Positions 40,376-48,368 of a stretch of 50,990 nt of DNA are shown here, one piece after another; position 1 is the first letter of the stretch; each line of letters opens with the position of its first letter. Source of the stretch: a virus; IMG/VR virus record IMGVR_UViG_3300044798_000057, positions 1-50,990 of that record; one strand, written 5' to 3'. The notes below the pieces were generated by a model. That model made no database searches, was not told the origin of the DNA, and was given only the letters and a program-made list of their open reading frames with translations. A program made the translations under genes and the position numbers.

Positions 40376-40404
40376 ATAATACATTTGTTTTGTGGACTTG
40401 TCAA
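40376..40404 (-). promoter_or_regulatory. Dedicated sigma70-type promoter of the HNH gene
   Basis: Minus strand TTGACA (40404-40399), 17-bp spacer, TATTAT (40381-40376), about 35 bases upstream of the HNH start. It lies in the gap after the capsid gene stop. Confidence 0.75.
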
Positions 40405-40433
40405 GATCATTTTAATCTTCTTTCGCCTTGACC

Positions 40434-40447
40434 CTAGTTCTGGCGCA
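40434..40447. repeat. Inverted repeat flanking the HNH cassette, right arm
   Basis: CTAGTTCTGGCGCA, the exact reverse complement of 39582-39595. It lies between the capsid gene stop and the HNH promoter, so the two arms bracket a cassette of about 0.87 kb. Confidence 0.8.
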
Positions 40448-40476
40448 TCTCCTTTAAAATAAATTAGTTACGCTTT

Positions 40477-41403
40477 TTACACATTTCCGCAATACGCGAG
40501 TCTCGGATCGCCAACTCCGTAGGTAAAATATTGCAGGGAGTCAACAACCGTGTCCCGCGTCTGGTCGCAAGCGTCCTTAACCTTCAAATCGGGTTCCATC
40601 GCCGTCCAAACATTGATGTCAAAGTTATCGTCGTTCTTGGCAAGAACACCCCACGCCGTCGAAGAAGTCAGGCGGTGGTACACAAATGTTTTCAGCGCCC
40701 AGTCCGGGAACACGTTAATTGTGTTGGACTGTTCACCCGACACGTTATCAGACCGCAGAATCTTGGCCGCCGAAATCCTCAAACTGTAATTCACATACAG
40801 TGTATCGGGCTTTGCGGTCGTAATCTGTGCCTGGTCATCATACAAATAATCGAAATAGTTCAGCGCGGACTCAAGGGCCGCGTTGCTCAGGGCCGAACCC
40901 AGTAAGTTGTCATAGACTGTGGCAGAACTGTCAAGACAGGTATGGGAATCATATCCAATAACAAACCCATCGTAACCAGTGGCATAGGTCGATGCCGTCA
41001 GGTTATTCCACACCTTAGCCAACTCAACGTCCTTGGTCTCAACCTGAGACTTTTTCAGACTCTTCGTGAACTTCGCCATCAAGTCCCACTTATTGAACCG
41101 TTTCATACGGTCGGTAACGCGGAACCCAAGGCCGAAACTCTTCTGAGTCCAATCCTTCGTCCCACCATACTTAGGAGCATAGATGGGAATGTTCTCGCCT
41201 TCTTTCACCTCGCCACCGAGGGGAAGTCCGGCCATCCTCAATTTCCGAATATACTCATCTTCAGACTTCTGAACCTTGAACATATTCGGGTACTCTTTAA
41301 GAGCCTCTCTGTCGGTATTATCGAAAATACCCTCAATCAACTTCTTAAAGAGTTCTTTGTTGGTAGATGCATCAAAATTTACGCGAATAACTGAATCACT
41401 CAT
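40477..41403 (-). CDS. Major capsid protein
   Basis: 308 residues, GGAGATAGACA before ATG. The order of features is HK97-like: N-terminal helix (ELFKKLIEGIFDNTDREAL), an E-loop-like region (LPLGGEVKEGENIPIYAPKY, FGLGFRVTDRMKR), and a central P-domain helix (ELAKVWNNLTASTYATG). An A-domain-like C-terminus follows (KPDTLYVNYSLRISAAKIL). It is flanked by scaffold and decoration-type genes, as expected. It forms the icosahedral shell. Confidence 0.8.
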   Translation of the reverse strand: MSDSVIRVNFDASTNKELFKKLIEGIFDNTDREALKEYPNMFKVQKSEDEYIRKLRMAGLPLGGEVKEGENIPIYAPKYGGTKDWTQKSFGLGFRVTDRMKRFNKWDLMAKFTKSLKKSQVETKDVELAKVWNNLTASTYATGYDGFVIGYDSHTCLDSSATVYDNLLGSALSNAALESALNYFDYLYDDQAQITTAKPDTLYVNYSLRISAAKILRSDNVSGEQSNTINVFPDWALKTFVYHRLTSSTAWGVLAKNDDNFDINVWTAMEPDLKVKDACDQTRDTVVDSLQYFTYGVGDPRLAYCGNV

Positions 41404-41415
41404 TGTCTATCTCCA

Positions 41416-41844
41416 TTAAGCGGCCTGGATAGCGGCGTTCATCCAACAAAAAAGAACTCTTCCCAACGCCTTATAACCATCTTTGGGATGAATACCGATT
41501 ACACGAACCACGGTTGTGGTTGTATCAAGAAGTTCAATCGCCATACTTCCCGTTGCCCCGGTTATTCCATACGACGTGCCGAGGTTTGTCACGACACTGG
41601 TTCCATCAACCTGACCAACCCAAACCGAAGAAGGGTCGGCAACATAAACGGGAACCGTCCCACTCGTAATAGCCGGACCTGCCGCAACACCATAGATATC
41701 CGTAGTAGTGCTTGCGGCTACCGTAACAACACCACTAGACAAAAAAACCGCATCCCCCTTGTCAAAGGTGCCCGTAGTTCCTGATGGGAGATGCATAACA
41801 TGAACTCCAATCATATCATAGGGTTGAAAACCCATCGTCGCCAT
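41416..41844 (-). CDS. Capsid decoration-like protein
   Basis: 142 residues, GAGGAGATTAATT before ATG. Beta-rich (HVMHLPSGTTGTFDKGDAVF, IYGVAAGPAITSGTVPVYVA, IELLDTTTTVVRVIGIHP), consistent with the beta-tulip decoration proteins encoded just before the capsid gene in many phages. Assignment from position and composition. Confidence 0.6.
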   Translation of the reverse strand: MATMGFQPYDMIGVHVMHLPSGTTGTFDKGDAVFLSSGVVTVAASTTTDIYGVAAGPAITSGTVPVYVADPSSVWVGQVDGTSVVTNLGTSYGITGATGSMAIELLDTTTTVVRVIGIHPKDGYKALGRVLFCWMNAAIQAA

Positions 41845-41871
41845 AATTAATCTCCTCTTATTTTACGGCGG

Positions 41872-42345
41872 CTAAATCATATCCTTTAATTGATCTTTGG
41901 AAAAACCCAACTTCTCTCCCGTTTCATCGTCACGGGCCGAGTTTACGAACGCTTCCCTAGTTTTCTGCGGAGCCTTATTCGACTTATCCATGTCTCGCGC
42001 CCGTCGCTTGAGCCATAACGTGAAGTCGCACTTCATCAGGATAACGTCCTTCCAAACGTAGTGACCTTCTCCATCGATATTTGCGCCATCGGGGTAATAT
42101 GGATCATCCTTTGTTACAAAGTCATAACCCATTCCTTGATAAGTCTGCACCCCATACCCTTCCTTCTCGTTATTCGCCCATTCTAGTTTATGGCGCGGGC
42201 GTGTCTGCGCGTCCTTGTAATCAGCGTCCGTAATATACGTTCTCTTCTTGAAGAAAAGCCGTCCTTTCCTCTTGTCGGATTTTGCCTCGTCAATCTCGGA
42301 ACGGTTAAGGTCAACGATGTGAATGTCTTTAAGAAATTCAGCCAT
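41872..42345 (-). CDS. Hypothetical head protein
   Basis: 157 residues, highly charged: KSDKRKGRLFFKKRTYITDA, KLEWANNEKEGYG, and a basic helix LKRRARDMDKSNKAPQKTRE. One base separates it from the scaffold-like gene. No family recognised. A head-assembly role is inferred from position between scaffold and decoration genes. Confidence 0.55.
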   Translation of the reverse strand: MAEFLKDIHIVDLNRSEIDEAKSDKRKGRLFFKKRTYITDADYKDAQTRPRHKLEWANNEKEGYGVQTYQGMGYDFVTKDDPYYPDGANIDGEGHYVWKDVILMKCDFTLWLKRRARDMDKSNKAPQKTREAFVNSARDDETGEKLGFSKDQLKDMI

Positions 42346-42346
42346 G

Positions 42347-43156
42347 TTACTTCCTCTTTCCGCCCCGGAGTGCTTCTGCCGCCTGTTCTCTTGTTTTAAT
42401 TCCTGCGGCGGCCCCCAAATTCCGAATCATGGCGTCCGCGCCCTCATCGAAATCTGGCATGGTTCCACCGCCCCCAAAGTCCTTTACCTGAGCAGAAACC
42501 TCTCCGAATGGCGCACTAACCGGTTGTGTCTTGGGTCTACTCACCTTGTCGTATTCCTTACGTTTCAGGCGAATAATCTGAGCCGCAGTTTCCCACGTCT
42601 CCTCGTCCCGCAAATCCTCAATGGGCATTTTACCGCCCATGAACGTCTGCTGGACAAGGTTCTCTACTGCCGGTTCAATCCCCTCATAGAGCGGGTCTTT
42701 CCTTGCGAATACCTTGTCGCGCCCCTTGGCGTAGGCACTCATCGCCCTCTCCATGTTCATCTTTTGTTCGTACTGTTGCCGCACGGCCTCACGATTATCA
42801 AGTTCGTACTGAAGTCGCTCGTTCACGAGTCCATAAACACTCGTAACCGGCTTCTCGTAGTCGAACCTCTTCTCGTCCGGCGGCTCGTACCTCGGTTGCT
42901 GAGGAGTGTACTGCGGTTGCACGTACTCCCTCTGCCTTCTGTCCTGCTCAAGTGCCAATCGCTGTTCTTCTCTTGACCTTACAATCTCGTTACGCAGGTC
43001 TCCGATATCGTTTCCCTGCTTAGAAATCATGGTCTCCTGATTCTTCAGCATCGAGACAAGCTCGTCTGGGGATTTCCCCGTCCACTTGTCCTCGGCCTTT
43101 GGCTCTGTGTCTGGGGCGATAACTGGTGTTACCGGTTTCCCTTCTTCTTCGGCCAT
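42347..43156 (-). CDS. Scaffold-like protein
   Basis: 269 residues, AAGGAG upstream. Acidic N-terminus, then coiled coil (LVSMLKNQETMISKQGNDIG, IVRSREEQRLALEQDRRQRE), a Pro/Tyr/Gln-rich linker, and a basic C-terminus (KTREQAAEALRGGKRK). Charged helical proteins with a basic end located just before the capsid gene are typical scaffolds. No protease domain is seen. Confidence 0.6.
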   Translation of the reverse strand: MAEEEGKPVTPVIAPDTEPKAEDKWTGKSPDELVSMLKNQETMISKQGNDIGDLRNEIVRSREEQRLALEQDRRQREYVQPQYTPQQPRYEPPDEKRFDYEKPVTSVYGLVNERLQYELDNREAVRQQYEQKMNMERAMSAYAKGRDKVFARKDPLYEGIEPAVENLVQQTFMGGKMPIEDLRDEETWETAAQIIRLKRKEYDKVSRPKTQPVSAPFGEVSAQVKDFGGGGTMPDFDEGADAMIRNLGAAAGIKTREQAAEALRGGKRK

Positions 43157-43164
43157 TTGTCTAT

Positions 43165-43410
43165 TTACTCCTTATCCTTTTCAGGGACGTTATCGCGCCC
43201 CGTCAATTCACTTGGAAACCTTAAAACTTTATCTATCGCAAAGACACTTCCCTGTGCCCTTGAAATCTCAACACCTACTGCAGACTTTTCAAGTGTCTGT
43301 GAATGATATCCTCTATGGCCCTTAATCGCCTTCTGGTACTCGTTCCAAAAAGTCGTCTGTTCAATACCACTGAACTCATGCGCCATCTTCCTTTTGAGTG
43401 CGTCGTCCAT
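43165..43410 (-). CDS. Small hypothetical head-module protein
   Basis: 81 residues between portal (one-base gap) and scaffold genes. MDDALKRKMAHEFSGIEQTT, then basic RGYHSQTLEKSAVG. No family recognised. Confidence 0.55.
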   Translation of the reverse strand: MDDALKRKMAHEFSGIEQTTFWNEYQKAIKGHRGYHSQTLEKSAVGVEISRAQGSVFAIDKVLRFPSELTGRDNVPEKDKE

Positions 43411-43411
43411 G

Positions 43412-45460
43412 TCACTGACCCTGTGGCATTAACATTTGTTCTGGGCTAGCCAAAGGAGCGTTCTGCGGTATTTGTTGTCCTTGCGGTGGGCCCTGCTGAC
43501 CCTGAGGAGGCCCCTGTTGTGCCTGCGCCGCCTGCTGTTGCTCCGCAATAATGTCCGCAGACTGTTGTATCAACTTATCTGTATCCACCACCTCGGATAT
43601 GTCCATAATTAAGTTCTTGGAATCCTTCATGTCTGGAAAATTTTCCAAAATTTTATTGAGAATCAGGACACTCTTATTGCTACCGTCAATCAGTACCTTT
43701 TTAAAATCGCTCGGAACCTGCGGCGATGTAATCATCTGCGCCATCCCACCAATCTTCGTCATAAAGTCGCTCAGCAACTGATATACCTGCATGAAGATTT
43801 CGCGCCTTACTTCCTTGTTCAAAAGTTCGGAGGAAGCCGCCAGTTCAATCTCGAACGCATCCCGTATGTATTCGACCGGGAACTGTACCGTTCTCGTCTC
43901 TGGCATACCTTTCGCGCCCTCTTTATGATACTCGAAACTGGGTTGGTACTGCGCGATGAATTCTAAAATCTTATACCCAAGTTCCGTGATACAGTCACGC
44001 AAATTATCAGTCCCGAAAGCGAATTTCTTGTTCGTCTCTTCCTGTTGTGCGAACGTATCCTTTGCTACCGGCCTCTCCGCCGTCGAAATCCCCAAAGAAA
44101 TCGGCGTTACCCCAACGGCCCTATCCATCATCGAGGCGATCCACTGTATCTCGTTCGACAGCGATATCGTCACGTCGCTGAACCTGAACTCCTGAACGGC
44201 GTCCTTCGGGGTGTCGGCAAGGGCATAGACGCGACCCGGCGTAAGTGACTTAACACCGTCAAGTCCGCATCCTTCCCTAGTAAACAGGATGGGCGCGTTA
44301 ATCTGGGTAACGCGGTCAATCATCTGGTTCACCAGAGTATCTAAAGTGACCTGGAGGTGTTCAAGAATCTGAACTATGCCCTCGCCGTCAAAACTGAATT
44401 CCTTTGGATAGAAGATAAACTTTGTGTATGGACGCATCCCCGAGAACAGCGGAGCGTAAATCCCCCTCAAAATCTGGCCGCTGGACGGATGATACACCAC
44501 CATGATATCATCCTCTTCCCCGTCCTCGTCAACGTCATACCTCAACCAGAGTTTCCATAACTCGTATGGGTCGGTGTAAGGAACCGTATCAAGTTCCTTC
44601 TTGTCTATTGTCGCCCGCCCCTTGCGCTGGTCACTATACTGGTCCGGTGCGGTAATCTTCTCCACCGGTTCCTTGTCATACAAATCCTGCCGAACCCTAG
44701 ACTCAAGTTGTGCCTTCCTGAGCGTGAACCTGTTCCCAACCAGATAGGCGTCCTCGATCTCGGTTGCATCCGATGATATGATAAAATCTTCTCTAGATAT
44801 GGGATAGAAGTTCGGCCCCGCATACAACTGTTGGACGTACTTTATGCCCTTCGCACTCGTTTTCGGGAGCGGGTACTTGTGGATGGCCGGGTCTTTCTCC
44901 TCCTCCGGTGTAGCATAGCGATATACCGTACGCCGTTTCTCCTCATAGACAAGTTCCCCTATCCCTGTTCCAGACTTCAATCCCTGCATAAGTGGCGAAA
45001 GTAACTTCCTTTTAAGGCGTAGGATATTCCTCTGGAACCAGTCCAGGCCATCCTCAACCTGTTTCGCCAAGTCAATAAACTCTGCCTTCCGCGCCTTTAC
45101 AATCCAGACAAGACTTTTATTGAAAATAGCATCAACAATACGTACGAAAACCGTGTCCACCGCCGATCTAGTTATCGGAACCGCCACGTTACTACAGTTC
45201 GGGAACGGCCAATTCTTGCTTTCCTTCTGTCCAAAATAAATATTCTGCCACTTCGTCAGACTATCCTCTAGTTTACTCTGGTTTGCCTTCTCTTTATCGA
45301 AGATTTCCTTGATGTGTATCTCAAGAACCGACCGTAACTTCGTCCCCTTCTCCATAACTCGGTCAAGGGGCAATCTCATACCCCCCCTAAATCCCTCGAT
45401 GGTGGATTTACTGGCTTCCGGGTCTATTTCTAAGTTATCTTTCTTCTTTTTAGCCAACAT
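43412..45460 (-). CDS. Portal protein
   Basis: 682 residues. Tryptophan/asparagine motif WPFPNCSNVAVPITRSAVD near residue 80, long alternating helix/strand body, SFDGEGIVQILEHLQVTLDT and DRVTQINAPILFTREGC in the crown/stem region, and a Gln/Pro-rich C-terminus (QQAAQAQQGPPQGQQGPP). Size and motifs match large podoviral portals. It forms the dodecameric DNA channel used by terminase. It overlaps the upstream zinc-ribbon gene. Confidence 0.8.
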   Translation of the reverse strand: MLAKKKKDNLEIDPEASKSTIEGFRGGMRLPLDRVMEKGTKLRSVLEIHIKEIFDKEKANQSKLEDSLTKWQNIYFGQKESKNWPFPNCSNVAVPITRSAVDTVFVRIVDAIFNKSLVWIVKARKAEFIDLAKQVEDGLDWFQRNILRLKRKLLSPLMQGLKSGTGIGELVYEEKRRTVYRYATPEEEKDPAIHKYPLPKTSAKGIKYVQQLYAGPNFYPISREDFIISSDATEIEDAYLVGNRFTLRKAQLESRVRQDLYDKEPVEKITAPDQYSDQRKGRATIDKKELDTVPYTDPYELWKLWLRYDVDEDGEEDDIMVVYHPSSGQILRGIYAPLFSGMRPYTKFIFYPKEFSFDGEGIVQILEHLQVTLDTLVNQMIDRVTQINAPILFTREGCGLDGVKSLTPGRVYALADTPKDAVQEFRFSDVTISLSNEIQWIASMMDRAVGVTPISLGISTAERPVAKDTFAQQEETNKKFAFGTDNLRDCITELGYKILEFIAQYQPSFEYHKEGAKGMPETRTVQFPVEYIRDAFEIELAASSELLNKEVRREIFMQVYQLLSDFMTKIGGMAQMITSPQVPSDFKKVLIDGSNKSVLILNKILENFPDMKDSKNLIMDISEVVDTDKLIQQSADIIAEQQQAAQAQQGPPQGQQGPPQGQQIPQNAPLASPEQMLMPQGQ

Positions 45461-45638
45461 GGTCTCCGTTATTGATTAAAAACTCTTTCCTATCCCTAAA
45501 TTCCTGTTGTTTTCCATCATTCCAAGTCTTTACCGGGCGCAAATACCCGACCACGCGCGAGTAAATGTCCACTTCCTTGCCGCAAATAGGGCAAACCGCT
45601 GGCATATCCTTCCCGCAAGTAGGACAGATATGCTCCAT
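45450..45638 (-). CDS. Stand-alone homolog of the NrdD C-terminal tail
   Basis: 62 residues. CPTCGKDM and CPICGKEV form a zinc site, followed by YSRVVGYLRPVKTWNDGKQQ and EFRDRKEF. This is the pattern of the C-terminal end of anaerobic ribonucleotide reductase, where the GY-containing loop carries the glycyl radical. No other reductase part is nearby. It might repair or supplement a damaged glycyl-radical enzyme, or be a zinc protein re-used elsewhere. Confidence 0.65.
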   Translation of the reverse strand: MEHICPTCGKDMPAVCPICGKEVDIYSRVVGYLRPVKTWNDGKQQEFRDRKEFLINNGDHVG

Positions 45639-45916
45639 TACCTATTTCTCCTACCGCTCCTAAACTTAACCCCCAGATACACCCCCAATGACCCAAATAA
45701 CACATATGCCGCCGCCGGATATGCTCGCTTAAATCCACCCGTTTGCGTCAATAAAATAACCAGACTCGACAGAACCGTTAAGTCCACTATCTCTATAAGT
45801 CCGCCTGCTATGGATGCCAAGAAAGCCCGGCCCCCTATAATTGCCCGATAATACCATATCGCCATAGCCTCTCTTATTAAGGCGGCGACTGCGTAAAGAA
45901 CGACGTAGCCAAACAA
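45638..45916 (-). CDS. Three-helix membrane protein
   Basis: 92 residues. Hydrophobic segments at about 3-20 (GYVVLYAVAALIREAMAIW), 32-58 (FLASIAGGLIEIVDLTVL, SSLVILL) and 68-83 (AAAYVLFGSLGVYLGV); a basic tail. Stop overlaps the start of the zinc-ribbon gene. Unknown function. Confidence 0.6.
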   Translation of the reverse strand: MFGYVVLYAVAALIREAMAIWYYRAIIGGRAFLASIAGGLIEIVDLTVLSSLVILLTQTGGFKRAYPAAAYVLFGSLGVYLGVKFRSGRRNR

Positions 45917-45975
45917 GTGGGGGTTCTCCGTTCACTTGCTCTTCTTCTCTCTAGTGGGAACCCAACCCGTCTTTC

Positions 45976-46551
45976 TCAACGGCTGGCCCCCTTATTTAAT
46001 CCGTGCCACTTCATGTGGTCGGCGTAACACATACACAATCCGTTTTCTGGATAATATCTTAGTTCTGGGTATTTCTCCCATTCATGAATATGGTGGGCAG
46101 ACAACCTTCCGCCCCTATTACCACATACGGAGCAGGTGAAATCGTCCCGCCTCAAGACCTCCCGGACCCACTTTTTATATTCAAAATCCTGACCCCTATT
46201 TTGTTTGGAAATCCCACCCTTCCAGTTCCAGTGTTCTTCTTTCGGAATCAATGGGGGTTTACTTTTATTTGGGGATTTTTGGGCCGCCAAACCACCTTTT
46301 CTACCATATGTTTTTCCAAACCAAACAGACTTACAATGCTCAGAACAGAAATGATGTTTATATGGTTTATGTTGAGATAAAAGCTTTGTTTTATCTTTTC
46401 CGCAATATTCACACTTATAAGTGATTCTTTCCCCAACCCTAGTTGGACTCACCCTGCAATTATGGCCAGAGACAAACCGTCTCTTTCTTCCGTGGTCATC
46501 CCTCTCTTCAAAACCAGTGCCGCAACCACAGATACATTGAATAATTGGCAT
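45976..46551 (-). CDS. HNH endonuclease with N-terminal zinc modules
   Basis: 191 residues, start overlapping the upstream stop (TAATG). CICGCGTGFEERDD and RRFVSGHN resemble a known HNH-associated zinc module. CEYCGKDK/CSEHC forms a second. The nuclease has VLRRDDFTCSVCGNRG, LSAHHIHEWEKYPELRY and ENGLCMCYADHMKWHG. A homing-type nuclease in the late operon upstream of the portal. Confidence 0.85.
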   Translation of the reverse strand: MPIIQCICGCGTGFEERDDHGRKRRFVSGHNCRVSPTRVGERITYKCEYCGKDKTKLLSQHKPYKHHFCSEHCKSVWFGKTYGRKGGLAAQKSPNKSKPPLIPKEEHWNWKGGISKQNRGQDFEYKKWVREVLRRDDFTCSVCGNRGGRLSAHHIHEWEKYPELRYYPENGLCMCYADHMKWHGLNKGASR

Positions 46552-46694
46552 TACTTGTTTTTCTTTTTACCGGGTTTCCAGCTGGTGACTTTTTGCAAGG
46601 TTCCATAAATGTATGCCCTTGCTCTAGGGGACTGACTGGACCCAAATTTCTTAATCGCCTTTCTCTTTAGCTCTCTCTCTAATGCTTCCGGCAT
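46551..46694 (-). CDS. Small basic conserved-type phage protein
   Basis: 47 residues from ATG 46694, GGAGG seven bases upstream. MPEALERELKRKAIKKFGSS, SPRARAYIYGTLQK and a Lys-rich tail resemble a short protein often found near phage portal or terminase genes. It overlaps the first gene of the late operon by 44 bases. Function unknown. Confidence 0.6.
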   Translation of the reverse strand: MPEALERELKRKAIKKFGSSQSPRARAYIYGTLQKVTSWKPGKKKNK

Positions 46695-46884
46695 ACATGT
46701 CCTCCATGGCTACTTTAAGCCAATCACTATCTATAAAGTCAGGGTCCGGGACTTGGAAGGACGTCTCTATGCGCAGGTTATCGTCCGTAAAAAACGGCTT
46801 CGCCCCGCCCTTCCGGTAAACCAGACGTGACTTGCTCGCTATCTCGTCCCTGTACGTCTCCCATATCTCTTGCGCCGTACTCAT
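46651..46884 (-). CDS. First gene of the late operon, hypothetical
   Basis: 77 residues, AGAAGG before ATG 46884. Acidic (SFQVPDPDFIDSDWLKVAME) with a charged start. No family recognised. It is the promoter-proximal gene of the leftward virion operon. Confidence 0.55.
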   Translation of the reverse strand: MSTAQEIWETYRDEIASKSRLVYRKGGAKPFFTDDNLRIETSFQVPDPDFIDSDWLKVAMEDMYAGSIRERAKEKGD

Positions 46885-46903
46885 AAATATACCTTCTTCT
46901 TTC

Positions 46904-46912
46904 AGTATAACA
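46904..46912 (-). promoter_or_regulatory. Extended -10 promoter of the late operon
   Basis: Minus strand TGTTATACT (46912-46904), an extended -10 element, about 20 bases before the first late gene. No convincing -35 hexamer is seen, so activation by a phage factor is possible. Confidence 0.45.
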
Positions 46913-46965
46913 CATCCCCCCTTCCCGATGTCCCTATTTAACCACTTATCAGGCTAAACCTACAC

Positions 46966-46994
46966 TTGACAAGCCCCACATAATACTATATAAT
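46966..46994 (+). promoter_or_regulatory. Consensus sigma70 promoter
   Basis: TTGACA 46966-46971, 17-bp spacer, TATAAT 46989-46994: a perfect consensus, divergent from the late operon. It drives the membrane protein at 47017 and perhaps further genes. Confidence 0.85.
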
Positions 46995-47016
46995 TTGCCC
47001 AGAAAGGAACAATGCC

Positions 47017-47241
47017 ATGAGACACCGCCTTAACCATCCCCCAACCACCCCACTCACCTTCCTCTACTGCGCCGCATGGACCGCCTTTACCGCCTACGTC
47101 TACTACACCCATAACCCCATGGCCGAATGGGTCTTTATCGGCCTCATCCTTGCCCTAATCACCATCACCATAATCGCTAAAGTAAAAGATCATACCCCCA
47201 TCCACCCCAAACATAAATGCGCCCGTAAAATTCGCCCGTAA
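47017..47241 (+). CDS. Small two-helix membrane protein
   Basis: 74 residues, AAAGGAAC before ATG 47017. Hydrophobic segments at about 12-29 (LTFLYCAAWTAFTAYVYY) and 36-54 (AEWVFIGLILALITITII), and a basic C-terminus with HPKHKCARK. Expressed from a consensus promoter, so likely made early and strongly. Roles such as superinfection exclusion are possible but unproved. Confidence 0.65.
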   Translation: MRHRLNHPPTTPLTFLYCAAWTAFTAYVYYTHNPMAEWVFIGLILALITITIIAKVKDHTPIHPKHKCARKIRP

Positions 47242-47555
47242 ATCTACCCCTAAATCAATCCCCCCATATAAAGGCTCTTTTCTGCGCTACCCGTTTGTAT
47301 CCAGGGGAGAAAAAGAAGAGCGTCATTGTATTACCCTTCCCCAGATACAACCATATGCCTAAACCATATCTTATACGCTCGATCAGCTTATGTGCGCAAC
47401 AAAGACCCGAATGGGGATATGGGTATGGTGGATTTGGGCTGGTGTCCCTGATTGATTCATGTAAAGATAACTTACGTATTACATAAGAAATAACGCAAGT
47501 CGTTGATAACAATAGATAACGTAGTTGACACAATGCTACTTATGCGACGCAAACC
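47242..47555. other. Intergenic stretch with GATAAC repeats
   Basis: No convincing gene. GATAAC occurs at 47466, 47505 and 47515, with a related AATAAC near 47489, and an imperfect palindrome CTTACGTATTACATAAG at 47471-47487. A TTGACA at 47525-47530 lacks a good -10 partner. It may be an operator region for the gene fragment that follows. Confidence 0.35.
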
Positions 47556-47756
47556 ATGATCTTATGGGGTAACACTGCGCGCCATGGGGGATTCGATCAT
47601 CTAATCCAGACGGGTTCGGTTAGAGATAAGTATCGAACCTTCCTTATAATGAATCGGGGGATTCTTTGTGTCGATTGTAATGCAGCTCTTGGTCATATAA
47701 AAGACAATGTCATTGTTGCCGAGAAGATGGTTGAATATCTGATCAAGAATAGATAG
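47556..47756 (+). pseudogene. Remnant of an endonuclease VII family gene
   Basis: Open frame of 66 codons. FDHLIQTGSVRD, then RGILCVDCNAALGHIKDN and a C-terminal AEKMVEYLIKN match the second half of endonuclease VII (DHDHxTGxxRGxLCxxCN). The first zinc half is missing and about ten residues split the VR...RGILC motif. No ribosome site is evident. It is probably a decayed homing-type nuclease gene; a short functional domain is less likely. Confidence 0.55.
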
Positions 47757-48130
47757 CCTTGTCTTCTTTTAATCAATCCTTTTATTTACGGCGCGGCCCT
47801 ACAGGCCGCCCTATGGCTTGGGCCTTGTCTCCCCGGGTAGACGTTCTAGGGTTACGGGATGATTTACGATAGTTTACGGGCGCAAAATACGCTTTATGGG
47901 CAAAAGTGGCATTACGGCGCGAAAATGACGCGCTGGGAAGCCCGCCACTGGCAAAAGTCGGGAAGGTCCATATCAACCCTACTGGCAAAAATAGATATTG
48001 TGTCCTTGCGCGTCTGGGATGGCAAGAATGGGTTTTGATAAAAATAAATGGTGTTTTTGGTCCTCTGATATATCACGGAGCTTGACAATGATTTAAAAAG
48101 GCTTATTGTGTAGGTAGAAGGAAAAGAAAC
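47757..48130. other. Non-coding repeat-bearing region, origin candidate
   Basis: About 370 bp without a credible gene. TTACGG-type motifs at 47786, 47852, 47864 (TTACGA), 47874 and 47912; GGCAAAA at 47899, 47950 and 47984, the last two inside the direct repeat ACTGGCAAAA (47947, 47981). A hairpin GGCC-ctaca-GGCC lies near 47795. Repeats of this kind suggest an origin or a regulatory site. Confidence 0.45.
48083..48110 (+). promoter_or_regulatory. Possible promoter
   Basis: TTGACA at 48083-48088, 16-bp spacer and TATTGT, about 20 bases before the small membrane peptide gene. Weaker -10 than the other promoters here. Confidence 0.45.
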
Positions 48131-48220
48131 ATGATAATAATCAAAGACTTATTGGCTCTAGTGTTCATCGTCGAAGCGATATTTCTTTTATTTGCCGCAA
48201 ATTCTAATAAGGAAAGATAA
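48131..48220 (+). CDS. Very small transmembrane peptide
   Basis: 29 residues, AGAAGGAAAAG before ATG. One membrane helix (LLALVFIVEAIFLLFAA) flanked by charges. A one-base gap separates it from the next membrane peptide, so the two may form a pair. Confidence 0.45.
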   Translation: MIIIKDLLALVFIVEAIFLLFAANSNKER

Positions 48221-48221
48221 C

Positions 48222-48356
48222 ATGAATGACATCAACGCTATTGGGTTCCTAGGCGGTCTGGTTCTGGTTTTCTTTGGTGCTGTCGGGGCCGGACTCATTT
48301 CAATGGTCTGGGTTAGCATTACGCACAAACGACACGGACAACGAGATATTTTCTAG
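48222..48356 (+). CDS. Small transmembrane protein
   Basis: 44 residues. One membrane helix (IGFLGGLVLVFFGAVGAGLI) and a basic tail with HKRHGQR. GGAAAGATAAC precedes the start. Unknown function. Confidence 0.5.
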   Translation: MNDINAIGFLGGLVLVFFGAVGAGLISMVWVSITHKRHGQRDIF

Positions 48357-48368
48357 AGGAGAGAGAAA

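Noticed and set aside
47012-47020. Start-stop mini-ORF (ATGCCATGA) before the gene at 47017
   Set aside because: Could be chance; a two-codon frame cannot be supported from sequence alone.
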